Assembly (NCBI GenBank): GCA_018401295.1
Contig: JAGYLJ010000005.1
Span: 1 to 52,615 of the forward strand
Direction: 5' to 3'
Length of the DNA stretch: 52,615 nucleotides
Source of the DNA: a bacterium
Lineage (GTDB): Bacteria; Patescibacteriota; Minisyncoccia; Phycocordibacterales; UBA12079
Within the stretch, counting starts at the first letter, position 1. Each line of letters begins with the position of its first letter. This document shows, piece by piece, positions 6,385 to 14,429 of this stretch. The notes under the pieces were generated by a model. That model ran no database searches. It had not been told where the DNA came from and saw nothing but the letters and a program-made list of their open reading frames with translations. Made by a program: the position numbers and the translations under genes.

Positions 6385-7563
6385 CTAGAAGACCAACAAA
6401 CTTGGAGCAAAAAGAAGTAAAGCACCAAGTATTATCATTAAAATCCCTCCAATTAAAGACGATAAATTAGAGTACTTTTGTCCTACTGCGTAAAACTTAC
6501 TAAAACCGTAAAGGGCTAAACCGAAAATTAAAAAATCGTCAAACATATACGAGAAAGTATATAGAAGTATATAAAGTTGTTCTGTAACCAAACTCAAGCC
6601 ATTTAACTCCAAGATTTTAGTAAAAGCCTGAGGTATTCCAATTGAACAAGCAAACTCAACAACATTCACAGATAAAGCTACCCCGATAACTCCTAAAGCC
6701 GTCAAAATCGTCATCGGTCTATTAATAAGTTTTTTTATTTTTGATTCTGTTTTTGATTGTTTTTCTATATCGGTATTACAAACCAATTCCCCACGTGTCT
6801 TCCAGTATCTATAAAGAAAATAAAAACCTGCTCCAAGAGCCAGTAAACCGATTAACGGGGTTATAAATTCGTCCAAACCAATAAAATCCCACGTTTTAAA
6901 CCAAAAATTCAAGATCAACCAATACATTATGGTCTCTGCTAAAATAAACAAACCAGCCACCTGAAACATCTTTTTTCTATCTTTAACCTGCCATAGAATT
7001 AGTAGAAAGGTCATCAAAACCCACATAGCACAAGGATTAAAACCATCCACCAAACCTAAGATAAACGACAGTGAAAACAAAGAAAAATCTTTCGAATCAA
7101 CTACTCCTAAAAATGGGATGTTAAAATCAAAACCTTTCTGCGGGTCTTTAATAGCTCCTGATTTCGATTGTTCTATCAACCTAATTATTTCCTGACCTGT
7201 TGTTTCAGGAGAATCAAAACCTTGAAAAATATTCTCCCCAATTATAGTGGTTGGAGTAACTTTTGGTAGATTGTATTTGTTGGTCAATAAATCAAATTGT
7301 TGTCTGTTTCCTTCCTGAGCGATATCAACAATAATTAAATTAAAATCATCTCTCTGAGTAATTAAATCCTCAAAAAAAGCCATTTCTTTTGCACAAAAAG
7401 AACAGTCTTCTCTTTCAAAAAAATAAATGTCTACTTTCTCAACTGTGTTTGCTGCTATGGTCTCAGGATCAATAGGTGTTTCAGCTATAGAAACAAGGGG
7501 TATGGCACAGGCAACCGCCAAAGTTAAAATTAAAAAATTCCTTTTTAAAAGGTTGTACCCCAT
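6385..7563 (-). CDS. Thioredoxin-like domain fused to CcdA/DsbD-type membrane protein
   Basis: A predicted disulfide-handling electron carrier. After a signal-like segment (residues 5-27) comes a thioredoxin/glutaredoxin-like domain with CSFC at residues 54-57. About six membrane segments then follow from residue 155, with the paired cysteines of CcdA-type transporters in GFNPCAMW and VEFACSIGIPQ. This domain order resembles DsbD in reverse, with the thioredoxin domain N-terminal, and should pass reductant across the membrane to extracytoplasmic thiols. The ATG at 7563 begins a good signal peptide. An in-frame ATG at 7623, with TATTAT nine bases upstream, is an alternative start. Confidence 0.82.
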   Translation of the reverse strand: MGYNLLKRNFLILTLAVACAIPLVSIAETPIDPETIAANTVEKVDIYFFEREDCSFCAKEMAFFEDLITQRDDFNLIIVDIAQEGNRQQFDLLTNKYNLPKVTPTTIIGENIFQGFDSPETTGQEIIRLIEQSKSGAIKDPQKGFDFNIPFLGVVDSKDFSLFSLSFILGLVDGFNPCAMWVLMTFLLILWQVKDRKKMFQVAGLFILAETIMYWLILNFWFKTWDFIGLDEFITPLIGLLALGAGFYFLYRYWKTRGELVCNTDIEKQSKTESKIKKLINRPMTILTALGVIGVALSVNVVEFACSIGIPQAFTKILELNGLSLVTEQLYILLYTFSYMFDDFLIFGLALYGFSKFYAVGQKYSNLSSLIGGILMIILGALLLFAPSLLVF

Positions 7564-7710
7564 TAAAAATTTATTTTCATTTTTACTCGATTTTATAATA
7601 TTATACTTTAACGGGGTAAACATAGTCTTCTTATAATATCACTATTGTATTAAATAATAAACTTGTTAAAATTAAGGGTAACAATTAGCAATTAAAATTA
7701 ATTAAAAAAT

Positions 7711-7944
7711 ATGGATCTTTTAACATCAACAACTACAACAACATTAGGTAGCATTGACCCCACAACTATTCCTCTCTGGATATTGCTGGTTATTATGCTC
7801 TGGGTCTTGCCATGGAAAGGGTATGCTCTTTGGCATGCAGCTCAAAATAAACACAAAAATTGGTTTATAATTTTATTAGTCATCAATACATTAGCAATTT
7901 TAGACATCATCTATATTTTCTTTGTTAGTAAAAAGAAAAAATAA
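7711..7944 (+). CDS. DUF5652-like small membrane protein
   Basis: A 77-residue protein with two membrane segments (about 22-37 and 50-71). The region LPWKGYALWHAAQNKHKNWF followed by ILLVINTLAILDIIYIFF matches the DUF5652 family common in CPR genomes. The function is unknown. The N-terminus is Thr-rich and the C-terminus is a lysine run, suggesting a cytoplasmic tail. It stands alone and ends at a palindromic terminator. Confidence 0.75.
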   Translation: MDLLTSTTTTTLGSIDPTTIPLWILLVIMLWVLPWKGYALWHAAQNKHKNWFIILLVINTLAILDIIYIFFVSKKKK

Positions 7945-7965
7945 AACAATAATCTCAAAATGACA

Positions 7966-7991
7966 CAAAACAGTGCTTAAGCACTGTTTTG
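7966..7991 (+). terminator. Palindromic terminator between DUF5652 gene and repeat cluster 3
   Basis: CAAAACAGTGC-TTAA-GCACTGTTTTG is a perfect inverted repeat with T-rich sequence following on the plus strand and A-rich before it. It can end the plus-strand gene and also transcripts arriving through repeat cluster 3. Confidence 0.65.
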
Positions 7992-7996
7992 TTTTG

Positions 7997-8465
7997 GTCA
8001 AGCGGAGGGGGTGGGATTCGGTCACTCTTATGGATATTTTATTTCGCAAGCTCATAAAATATCTCATCCCATTGACCTCCACTCGCTCGAGTTCGTCGTC
8101 GCAAGCTCTTCCTCACATACTCGCTCGGTTCGAATCCCTTACTCTCTTCTAGAAGTTAACAAAAATAAATACCTCAGTCGGTATTTATTTTTGTTAATGC
8201 GGAGGGGGTGGGATTCGGTCACAAATCACTAAGTATATTTTTTCGCTTCGCTCAAAATCTACTAAGTGTTTGCGTCCTCCTATTTCCTATCTCGCTTCGC
8301 TCGATAAAGGAAATTTTTTCTTTCAGAAAAACTGGATAAAAAACAAAGCAGTTTGTTTTTTATCCCCGACTCCCTCGCTTCGCTCAGTCCGTCTTTCGAA
8401 TTCCACCCCCTCATCAAAATGTTTGAAATTAAAATACCCCTTAAGGGGTATTTTAATTTCAAATG
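7997..8465 (-). repeat. tRNA-associated repeat cluster 3 (after tRNA-Ser)
   Basis: No gene is supported. In tRNA sense the cluster follows tRNA-Ser and its hairpin (AAATACCCC/GGGGTATTTT region, 8425-8460). Partial tRNA-Ser 3' ends (GCGGAGGGGGTGGGATTCG on the plus strand) occur at 8002-8020 and 8199-8217. Inverted pieces occur at 8127-8140 (GGTTCGAATCCCTT) and 8395-8412 (TTCGAATTCCACCCCCTC). Each partial tRNA end is followed, in tRNA sense, by its own strong hairpin (7966-7991; about 8157-8197). The block at 8270-8372 is an inverted copy of a module in clusters 1 and 4. Confidence 0.85.
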
Positions 8466-8552
8466 CGGAGGGGGTGGGATTCGAACCCACGGTACAGTTT
8501 CCCGCACTCCAGTTTTCAAGACTGGCGCATTCGACCTCTCTGCCACCCCTCC
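8466..8552 (-). tRNA. tRNA-Ser (anticodon TGA)
   Basis: Acceptor GGAGGGG/CCCCTCC, anticodon stem CCAGT/ACTGG with loop CTTGAAA (anticodon TGA), a long variable arm and T arm GTGGG-TTCGAAT-CCCAC identify tRNA-Ser. The discriminator is G, as usual for serine tRNAs. CCA is not encoded. It starts three bases after the stop codon of a PD-(D/E)XK nuclease gene on the same strand. Confidence 0.93.
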
Positions 8553-8554
8553 AA

Positions 8555-8911
8555 TTAATATTCAATTATCAACAAATCTTTTTCTTGTAAACTTACAGAC
8601 CGACGCCTACATAAACACGTCTTAAATAAATATTCATCACGATTCTTACTCAAAACATAAAGCCAATCATAAGAATCTTCTTCTGTTTTTTTGATAACAT
8701 AGCCCTTTGAATTAGAGTGGATCCTTCTCAAATCAACTTCATTCCCGCTAGTATATTTTACTTGGACTCTTTTTAATTCGTTTCCAACATCAACAACCAA
8801 ATCATAAGAAGCAGACTCCGTTAGAGGTAACAAAACATCCCATCCTAATTTAGTAAAAGTAGATATAGCTTGTGCAACAGCAATATCTCCTTTCCTTTGT
8901 GTTGTTCTCAT
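8555..8911 (-). CDS. PD-(D/E)XK nuclease-like protein (PDDEXK_5 type)
   Basis: A 118-residue protein. RKGDIAVAQAISTFTKLGWD is followed by the nuclease core SYDLVVDVGNELKRVQVKYT, which supplies the D...(E/Q)XK pattern (Asp of YDLVV; QVK). This layout matches the PDDEXK_5 group that includes the homing endonuclease I-Ssp6803I and many stand-alone proteins. The second acidic residue is replaced by Gln, a known variation. The gene ends three bases before tRNA-Ser, beside repeat cluster 3. Activity and target are unknown. An archaeal Holliday-junction-resolvase-like role is an alternative. Confidence 0.7.
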   Translation of the reverse strand: MRTTQRKGDIAVAQAISTFTKLGWDVLLPLTESASYDLVVDVGNELKRVQVKYTSGNEVDLRRIHSNSKGYVIKKTEEDSYDWLYVLSKNRDEYLFKTCLCRRRSVSLQEKDLLIIEY

Positions 8912-9340
8912 CTTTCTATTATAAACGGTATAGGCAACCGTTGCAACATATAATTAAAAGATAATAATTATTATACCAAAATAAACACTAAAAATCTACT
9001 GATTATTTCATCATTTTAACAATCCCCTAGGATAAAATTCCAAAACTTGTATTATAATGTAAGATGTAAGATTAATTAATAAAAAATCATGTTATTAGAA
9101 CAAGAGACATCAAACATATTTTTTCTGAAGAAGCTCAACAAAATATGTCTAATTTAGATAAACAAATTCTAATTAAAAAAGCCGAAGCGACCGCTTTACT
9201 AAAATTACAAGGAAAGACCAATAATTAAAGCCAAAATTCTAAATAAACCTCTCTTTGCTTTAATTCCGATAAGAGTTTATACTTAAATAAATGGGTTAAA
9301 ACCTAAATTATTAATTGTTACCAACTAAAAAAATAAAATT
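8912..9340. other. Intergenic stretch with a remnant small ORF
   Basis: A 429-base stretch without a clear gene. TATTATAAT at about 9050 looks like a plus-strand promoter. A short frame from ATG 9145 to the stop at 9228 encodes 27 residues (MSNLDKQILIKKAEATALLK...). The same frame is open upstream to 9076 without an ATG, which suggests the end of a decayed small gene. A second promoter-like region lies upstream of the Q-rich gene. Confidence 0.4.
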
Positions 9341-10057
9341 ATGAAAAATAAAATTTTAATGTTTGGTTTGTTGGTCGGAATTTTTACCTTCACTAACAAT
9401 GCCTCAGCTGTCAGCCAAAATAGTCCTAAAGTGGTAGATACAATAAATCAAGTTCAACAAGTACAAGCTAACAACCAAGGAGAAAATACCCCTCTCCAAG
9501 AGCAAACACAATTACAAACACAAGAAGCAGAAACAAACGACGTTCCTGTTCAAAACCAGAATCAGCAACAAAACCAAGGTGAAGAAAACCAGATCCAAAA
9601 TCAAGAAACAATTGGAATAGAAGAAAGTGGTTCAGCCATAGCAGAACAAAGAAAAAGCCAAGTCGCCAATGCTGTCCACGAGATGCTACAAATTGCTGAA
9701 AGAAATAGTGGAATCGGCGAACAAGTCAGATTGATTGCTCAAGCTCAAAATCAAAATCAGGAACAATTAGAATCCAGTTTAGAAAAAGTTCAAAAAAGAA
9801 ACGAATTTACTAAACTCTTTTTTGGTCCAGATTACGGAGAAATTAGTAAAGCGGAACAAGTTTTGGAACAAAACAGAGAGCAAATTGAACAATTAAGTCA
9901 ACTACAGACTCAATTAACAAATCAGGCTGATCAACAAGTTTTAACTCAACAAATTCAATTATTAGAACAAGCTAATTTAGAAATTGAAAATTCTCTAAAT
10001 AAACAGAAAGGCGGGTTTAGTTTATTAGGTTGGATGTTTAAATTATTTAATAAATAA
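9341..10057 (+). CDS. Secreted Gln/Asn-rich coiled-coil protein
   Basis: A 238-residue protein with a signal peptide (MKNKILMFGLLVGIFTFTNN, cleavage probably after ASA at about residue 23). Residues 35-95 form a low-complexity Q/N/E stretch with repeated QNQ motifs. Residues 100-225 are helical and heptad-rich (EQRKSQVANAVHEMLQIAER and later LEQNREQIEQLSQLQTQL). The C-terminus KGGFSLLGWMFKLFNK is amphipathic or membrane-touching. Similar proteins are frequent in CPR genomes and have no assigned function. A surface or periplasmic structural role is plausible. No catalytic motif is seen. Confidence 0.75.
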   Translation: MKNKILMFGLLVGIFTFTNNASAVSQNSPKVVDTINQVQQVQANNQGENTPLQEQTQLQTQEAETNDVPVQNQNQQQNQGEENQIQNQETIGIEESGSAIAEQRKSQVANAVHEMLQIAERNSGIGEQVRLIAQAQNQNQEQLESSLEKVQKRNEFTKLFFGPDYGEISKAEQVLEQNREQIEQLSQLQTQLTNQADQQVLTQQIQLLEQANLEIENSLNKQKGGFSLLGWMFKLFNK

Positions 10058-10077
10058 TTTTAGACAAAAAATAAAAT

Positions 10078-10121
10078 AATCAAATAAAAATCTCTTCGGT
10101 GGAAGAGATTTTTATTTGATT
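10078..10121. terminator. Bidirectional terminator between Q-rich gene and DUF134 gene
   Basis: AATCAAATAAAAATCTCTTC pairs with GAAGAGATTTTTATTTGATT around GGTG, with A/T runs on both sides. It lies between two convergent genes and overlaps the last ten bases of the DUF134 reading frame. Confidence 0.75.
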
Positions 10122-10387
10122 ATTTTAATCGCCTGCCCTTTAATTAAGGCAAGAGAGATTTTTTTATAGGCAGAAGATAAAATTCTTTGAAAAGTGCTTT
10201 GAGATGTCTTCATTTCTTCAGCACATTCATTTTGATCCAAATTTTCTAAATTTTTCAAACGCAAAGCCTCTAACTCTTCTTTGGTTAACTCAACCTCATT
10301 CAAAATCCGCAAAGGTACTCCTCGCGGTTTAAAATATGTTATTTGCGGATTAAAACGTACCCGCCTTCCTAATCTTGGTCTTGGCAT
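10112..10387 (-). CDS. DUF134 (UPF0251) helix-turn-helix protein
   Basis: A small DNA-binding-type protein of 91 residues starting MPRPRLGRRVRFNPQITYFK, the typical DUF134 opening (MPRP...). A helix-turn-helix follows: LTKEELEALRLKNLENLDQ, then ECAEEMKTSQSTFQRILSSA. Family members usually keep the sequence compact as here and often neighbour DUF5320 or NifX-like genes. The neighbour is a DUF5320 gene, which supports the assignment. Regulatory target unknown. The frame is open eight codons upstream, but ATG 10387 gives the family N-terminus. Confidence 0.85.
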   Translation of the reverse strand: MPRPRLGRRVRFNPQITYFKPRGVPLRILNEVELTKEELEALRLKNLENLDQNECAEEMKTSQSTFQRILSSAYKKISLALIKGQAIKIIK

Positions 10388-10410
10388 AAAATTAAAATAA
10401 TTATACAGCA

Positions 10411-10447
10411 AAACCCCGTCTTGCCCACCTTAGACAAGTCGGGGTTT
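10411..10447 (-). terminator. Terminator between DUF5320 and DUF134 genes
   Basis: AACCCCG(A)CTTG pairs with CAAGACGGGGTT on the minus strand, followed by a T-rich stretch. It is just after the DUF5320 stop codon. Confidence 0.7.
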
Positions 10448-10452
10448 TTGAC

Positions 10453-10653
10453 TTAGGCATTCCGTCCGCATCCATTAGGACGGTTACGCAATCCTAGGCC
10501 CGTACCTTTACGTCTTCGGCCTTGCCCACATCCCATTCCTTGACCACGACCATCCATTGGTCGGTTTTGAGGATCAGCATCGGCACATCTACCCATTTGT
10601 CCGCCAGTTTTAGGACCTTTACCAGCAGGGCCTGTTCCATCAAATTTCGGCAT
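10453..10653 (-). CDS. DUF5320-like glycine-rich protein
   Basis: A 66-residue protein beginning MPKFDGTGPAGKGPKTGGQM followed by GRC. This is the DUF5320 signature (DGTGPxGxGPxTG). The remainder is Gly/Arg/Asn-rich with three cysteines in all, ending NGCGRNA. Members often accompany DUF134 or dinitrogenase iron-molybdenum cofactor proteins, which suggests a metal-linked role, but no function is established. It forms a pair with the DUF134 gene 66 bases downstream. Confidence 0.8.
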   Translation of the reverse strand: MPKFDGTGPAGKGPKTGGQMGRCADADPQNRPMDGRGQGMGCGQGRRRKGTGLGLRNRPNGCGRNA

Positions 10654-10663
10654 AATATTATAT

Positions 10664-10812
10664 TTAGTCGAAAGTCTCTAATGTCTAAAGTCGAAAGTGA
10701 AAAATTTGCTTCCTAAACCAAAACTTCGTTTTGGTCGGACGAACATCAAAGATGTTTTAGTCGCAAATTTTTTGACTTTATGGACTTTACGGACTTTATG
10801 AACTTCTGACTA
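10664..10812. repeat. Intergenic repeat with inverted AGTC/GACT ends
   Basis: The left part has AGTCGAAAGT and TCTAAAGTCGAAAGTG. The right part has GACTTTATGGACTTTACGG then GACTTTATGAACTTCTGACT, roughly the inverse. Two palindromes lie between (CCAAAACTTCGTTTTGG; ACATCAAAGATGT). A related string, ACTTTCGACTTTATAGACTT, occurs at 27533-27552. No gene is seen. Confidence 0.55.
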
Positions 10813-10954
10813 TATTTATTAATTCATTTTATTAAACAAGATAAATAGTTCGACCCACTGGCTATTCCAAAGCTATCTATAGTTATGAGTATATACCCAT
10901 TAGATTTTAAAGTCAAATGATTTTCTTGTCATCTACTTTTATGATAAAATATTT

Positions 10955-11161
10955 ACCCTGTTAAATAAATTTAAATTTTTATAGAGATATGTTTTATGTA
11001 TATGTGATATAATTAAAAAGAGATAAGAAATCCTACACAAGACATACAAAAAATTTAAAGTTAAGATTTGACGAAAGCAAGAGATAAAATAGTATAAATA
11101 AAAAATATTATTAATTAACAATTAATATTTAGATATAGAGTCAAATCTTATTTAACAGGGT
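10955..11161. mobile_element. MITE-like element with terminal inverted repeats
   Basis: ACCCTGTTAAATAA at 10955-10968 is perfectly inverted at 11148-11161, and the match extends imperfectly outward. A second inverted pair, AAGATTTGAC (about 11062) and GTCAAATCTT (about 11140), lies inside. The 207-base unit is very AT-rich and holds no credible gene. The right end sits five bases before a decayed gene. It could be a non-autonomous element or a long RNA hairpin. Confidence 0.5.
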
Positions 11162-11165
11162 GAAT

Positions 11166-11655
11166 ATGGAAAAAGAAATAAAATGGCAGGCTTTTGAATA
11201 TGAACATACAACAAAATCCGCTGATTGGTTTTGATTGTTTGGATTATAGCAATCGGTATTGCAATCACAAATTCTCATTTATTTAACAACCCTCCTCTTT
11301 GGAAGATGTATTCTTATTAGTGCCTTTAGTCTTTCCATTTACGCAAGCAGAAAACCAGATTTATTAAATTTTACTTCCTCTCAGAGAGAGGATTTCTCAT
11401 CAAAGGGAAATTAGTACCATTTTCTGCAATACAATCATTCTGGGTAGAAAAGACCACCCGACCTCAACAAAGATAAACGGGCAAGGAAAGATCATTCTTC
11501 AATCCCAAACTAAAACTATCCCATATATTATCATTCCTCTATCAAAAGATGTTGACAAATTGAAGAGATAAGAGAGTATCTATTAAAACATCTTAAAAGA
11601 GGAAGAACACCAAGAAACTCTATTTCAAAAACTTTTCGAGAAATTAGGTTTTTAA
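11166..11655 (+). pseudogene. Decayed PH-like membrane protein gene
   Basis: The frame starts MEKEIKWQAFEYEHTTKSAD then stops at TGA. Other frames continue the same family: IIAIGIAITNSHLF, LRKQKTRFIKFYF, ERGFLIKGKLVPFSAIQSFW, and at the end KLGF-like ...REIRF. CPR genomes commonly carry an intact protein of this type, starting with IKWQAYEYEH...KSADWFW and followed by two membrane segments and a PH-like domain. Several frameshifts and stops are present, so the gene is dead unless the assembly is faulty. Confidence 0.7.
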
Positions 11656-11665
11656 TTTTTTAAAT

Positions 11666-11737
11666 GTCCCCATAGTTTAATGGATAGAACGTGACTTTGC
11701 GGAAGTCATGATGTAGGTTCGATTCCTACTGGGGGCA
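11666..11737 (+). tRNA. tRNA-Arg (anticodon GCG)
   Basis: Acceptor GTCCCCA/TGGGGGC, anticodon stem TGACT/AGTCA around TTGCGGA (anticodon GCG), T arm GTAGG-TTCGATT-CCTAC. The discriminator is A, with no encoded CCA. GCG rather than ACG is unusual for arginine in bacteria, where A34 is normally present and edited to inosine. It lies inside a zone of pseudogenes yet is intact. Confidence 0.88.
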
Positions 11738-11797
11738 CAAATTCGTCAAGACGGTAAAAAGCCACTGCTCTACATGTACCCATGTCTTGACCACAAA

Positions 11798-11825
11798 AAG
11801 GACCTGAACACACTTCAGTTCTTTG
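11798..11825 (+). terminator. Terminator-like hairpin downstream of tRNA-Arg(GCG)
   Basis: AAGGACCTGAA and TTCAGTTCTTT form an imperfect hairpin with T-rich flank about 60 bases after the tRNA. Confidence 0.45.
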
Positions 11826-11844
11826 TATTTTTATCTATGTTATT

Positions 11845-12350
11845 TTGTTTTATTAAACTAATTATGTAACTTTTAGGAACTGCCCCAAAATTTCTAGAAT
11901 CTTTACTGTCCGTTATATTGTCACCGAAAACAAAACTGTATCTTTGGTAAATATCCATCTTCTGGTATATAGTCCTAACATTTTTATTTCATTAGGCTAA
12001 AAATATAAATCTGTCCTACTGAATTTTTCATTACATCCCCATTTATCAGTAAATTTTTATCTTATTTCAAGGAAATCTCTTTATCAGTGGCCTTTACTAC
12101 CTTTATTAATAAATTTTCATTGGCAGAATGCTTAAATAAAACAATATCACCTCTTCTCTACTGTGTTATTTTTATAATAATCATCAACAACATTTACCAC
12201 TTCACCATGTGAAAACATTGGTTGCATAGAACTTCCGTTCACTATAATCTAATTTTTGCCCAACAATTTCTAAACAGAATTGTTTTGAAAGAAAAATACT
12301 TAATACAATAACGAACACTGTAAATAAGATTAAATGTATCTTTTTTTGTT
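11845..12350 (-). pseudogene. Decayed signal peptidase I gene
   Basis: On the minus strand fragments of a type I signal peptidase appear in shifting frames. They include NGSSMQPMFSHGEVVNVVDD (the GSSMxPT-like serine motif, plus-strand about 12190-12243), HSANENLLIKVVKATDKEI (the region with the catalytic lysine), and DNITDSKDSRNFGAVPKSYI (the conserved GDN...DSR box, about 11868-11930). At least three frame changes and internal stops interrupt it. A working signal peptidase is needed for the secreted proteins here and presumably lies elsewhere. Confidence 0.7.
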
Positions 12351-12589
12351 ATGCATAGAGTTGATTATATCATTTTTAATCTGATTTTTTAATAATTTTA
12401 TCACTTATTATTTAGCATCTTCTAAACCTTGAAAGAAGGGGAAAATGCTTTTTTATGCCTTTTGTTATACAAATGTATTTAGCAAAATCAAAAGAGAAAG
12501 ATTTTTATAAACAAGTTGACACAGTTATAGTTACAGAAAATTTATAAAAACAACCTTAAATATGAATTTAAAACTGCTAAAAATTCTTT

Positions 12590-13606
12590 AGTTGATTTTC
12601 AGTTATCTCTCCATTTTGATTTTCTATAATCTTGTTCCATTCCATTATCTTTTTATAAAACTTCTTTTATTTCTTTGCCCAATATAAATACGGTAAGGTT
12701 TAATTATTACCCCTAAAAATGAAACCCCTTAGTAAAAACTGTAAATAAATTTTTTTAGGGTGAATTTCCAAACTGCCTTTTTCTTAAATAATTGTGCTGA
12801 TTTTCGGAATTTAGAGATTTTTAAATTATTCTTTTATCTTGATGAACAAAACCATATCATCAACATACCTTATGTAATATTTACACCTTAATTAGTTTTC
12901 ACAAAGTGGTCAAAATCATTCAGGTAAACATTTCCAAAAAGTTGCGAGGTTAAATTACCAATCGGTAGACCCTCCCTGTTTAGTACAAAATAGGGATTTA
13001 GTTTTCGGTAAACCTACCCAATCACTCCCTTTACCTCTAATACAAAACAATGTTTTGGTTGATCATGAAAGATATTTAAATTGATTAAATGAAGTAATAA
13101 ATCTTTATTAATATTCAATTGCCCACCAAAACGATCAATCACTTTTTCTACTTTTTTGAAGAAAATTTCTATCAATCGACATAAAATACCCTTTAATATC
13201 TAATTTCAACACGTAACAATCTTGAGAATAATTTTTAGAGCAAGTACAAATAAAATAATCAAGTCTTTAATTCCTAAAGAAACTCCTTTTTTAAGTCGGC
13301 AACTATAGTAACTATCATAAATAAAAAGCCGTTCAAAAATGGATTTAAATGATTATAAATCAAATGATGGACAATTTATCTCTAAAATTGTCTAAAAATT
13401 TCTTCGTTGCACGGGGACTAAAAGACACAAAACACAAAACTACGAGAGATATCGTATTGATTATTTATAATTTCCTGATAAAGTTGAAATAAATTTTTTT
13501 CATAATTCATTTCAAAAGCTAAACAGTCTGAAGATTTTCTTTTATTTTTTCGGGCATCATAATAGGCCTTAAATAAATCTACTAAAAGTTTAGGTGGTTG
13601 TTGCAT
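12590..13606 (-). pseudogene. Degenerate DGR reverse transcriptase
   Basis: The 5' end is readable from ATG 13606: MQQPPKLLVDLFKAYYDARK and on to SRSFVFCVF, then TAG. Across shifted frames the rest of a DGR-type reverse transcriptase is recognisable: IVHHLIYNHLNP, FIYDSYYSCRLKKG, YVLKLDIKGYFMSIDR (catalytic motif A; about 13165-13214), EGLPIGNLTSQLFGNVYLND (the SQ motif typical of DGR enzymes; about 12910-12975) and IRYVDDMVLFIKIKE (YVDD; about 12838-12876). I count at least five frame changes or stops. It lies just past the template repeat, the normal place for a DGR reverse transcriptase. Confidence 0.85.
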
Positions 13607-13618
13607 ATATTTTAAATT

Positions 13619-13646
13619 AAAGAGCGGATGCTTCGCATCCGCTCTT
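13619..13646 (-). other. Hairpin next to the DGR template repeat
   Basis: AAGAGCGGATGC-TTC-GCATCCGCTCTT is a perfect 12-bp stem with a three-base loop, 19 bases past the template repeat and 13 bases before the reverse transcriptase start. DGRs often have hairpins beside their repeats; a smaller one (GAGGC-TTC-GCCTC, 14381-14393) lies just past the variable repeat. Confidence 0.65.
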
Positions 13647-13664
13647 AATAATTCACCAGTCCTA

Positions 13665-13840
13665 TAGACAACGGACGGAAAAGCCGTTCGCCTGATCGTT
13701 TGGGTTGCGGTTGACAGTAGAGTTGCTAGAGTTCAGGTTGCGTTTCCAAGCATTAGCCCCTGAGATAGAAGACGACCAAAAGTTCGCGTTCGTACCCAAA
13801 TTGTTGAAAGACCCATCGGTATTGCGGTTGCCGGAAAGAA
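13665..13840 (-). repeat. DGR template repeat (TR)
   Basis: This 176-base segment aligns without gaps to 14439-14614, offset exactly 774 bases. I count 20 mismatches and every one is a T on the plus strand here, that is an adenine on the coding strand. On the minus strand the TR would encode asparagine-rich sequence (LSGNRNTDGSFNN and so on) with AAC codons where the target varies. This is the signature of adenine-specific mutagenic retrohoming. It lies between avd and the reverse transcriptase remnant. Confidence 0.95.
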
Positions 13841-14019
13841 CCTATAGCTATAAGTAACCGTTTCATTCCTCTTTCATTCTGAAAGAAAAAAAGAAGTTTA
13901 ACAAAAAATGTCAAAAAATTCCTTAGTCTAAAAAACTAAGCAGGTTACGGAACTGATGTTATGTGTACTCTTATTTTTGCCTTAACAAAAATAACTCTGA
14001 CAACGATATTATATCATAC

Positions 14020-14364
14020 TTATTCACAAGATTTTTTCCAAGCTGATAATTGTTTACTGATTGATTCTATTTGTTCATTTAATATTATAAATTTTTTTAA
14101 ATTTATTTGTTTTAAATCTTTTATTAATCTTAAATATAATCGGATGGTTTCAGTATTTTTCTGAGCAATAATAATTTTTTCTTTTCTTTCAACAATTTCT
14201 CTATTGCTAAAATAAATATTACTTAGCAAGTCTACCACTTCCTTTTTAATACTTTCACCTAAAGTATATTTATAATCCTTAGAAAAATTATTGCTAAAAA
14301 TAAATAAATTTAATAACAATTCGTAACTTGTTCTATAAACTGGGAGATTAGAATAAATAGACAT
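14020..14364 (-). CDS. avd: DGR accessory protein Avd (four-helix bundle)
   Basis: A 114-residue helical protein. It starts MSIYSNLPVYRTSYELLLNL, has YKYTLGESIKKEVVDLLSNI in the middle and ends near LKQINLKKFIILNEQIESIS, then KQLSAWKKS. These match the Avd-type four-helix bundle of DGRs, which forms a basic pentameric barrel that binds the reverse transcriptase and template RNA. The gene is intact and placed between the variable repeat and the template repeat, the standard position. It is related in fold, but not close in sequence, to the S23-type gene at 18.7 kb. Confidence 0.9.
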   Translation of the reverse strand: MSIYSNLPVYRTSYELLLNLFIFSNNFSKDYKYTLGESIKKEVVDLLSNIYFSNREIVERKEKIIIAQKNTETIRLYLRLIKDLKQINLKKFIILNEQIESISKQLSAWKKSCE

Positions 14365-14429
14365 TTTTCAAAAAATTAAACGAGGCTTCGCCTCTTTAAA
14401 AAAAGAGTCAAAGGGTCAAAGGGTCGAAT

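Noticed and set aside
10939-11121. Minus-strand ORF of 60 codons
   Set aside because: It is a low-complexity frame through the AT-rich inverted-repeat unit.
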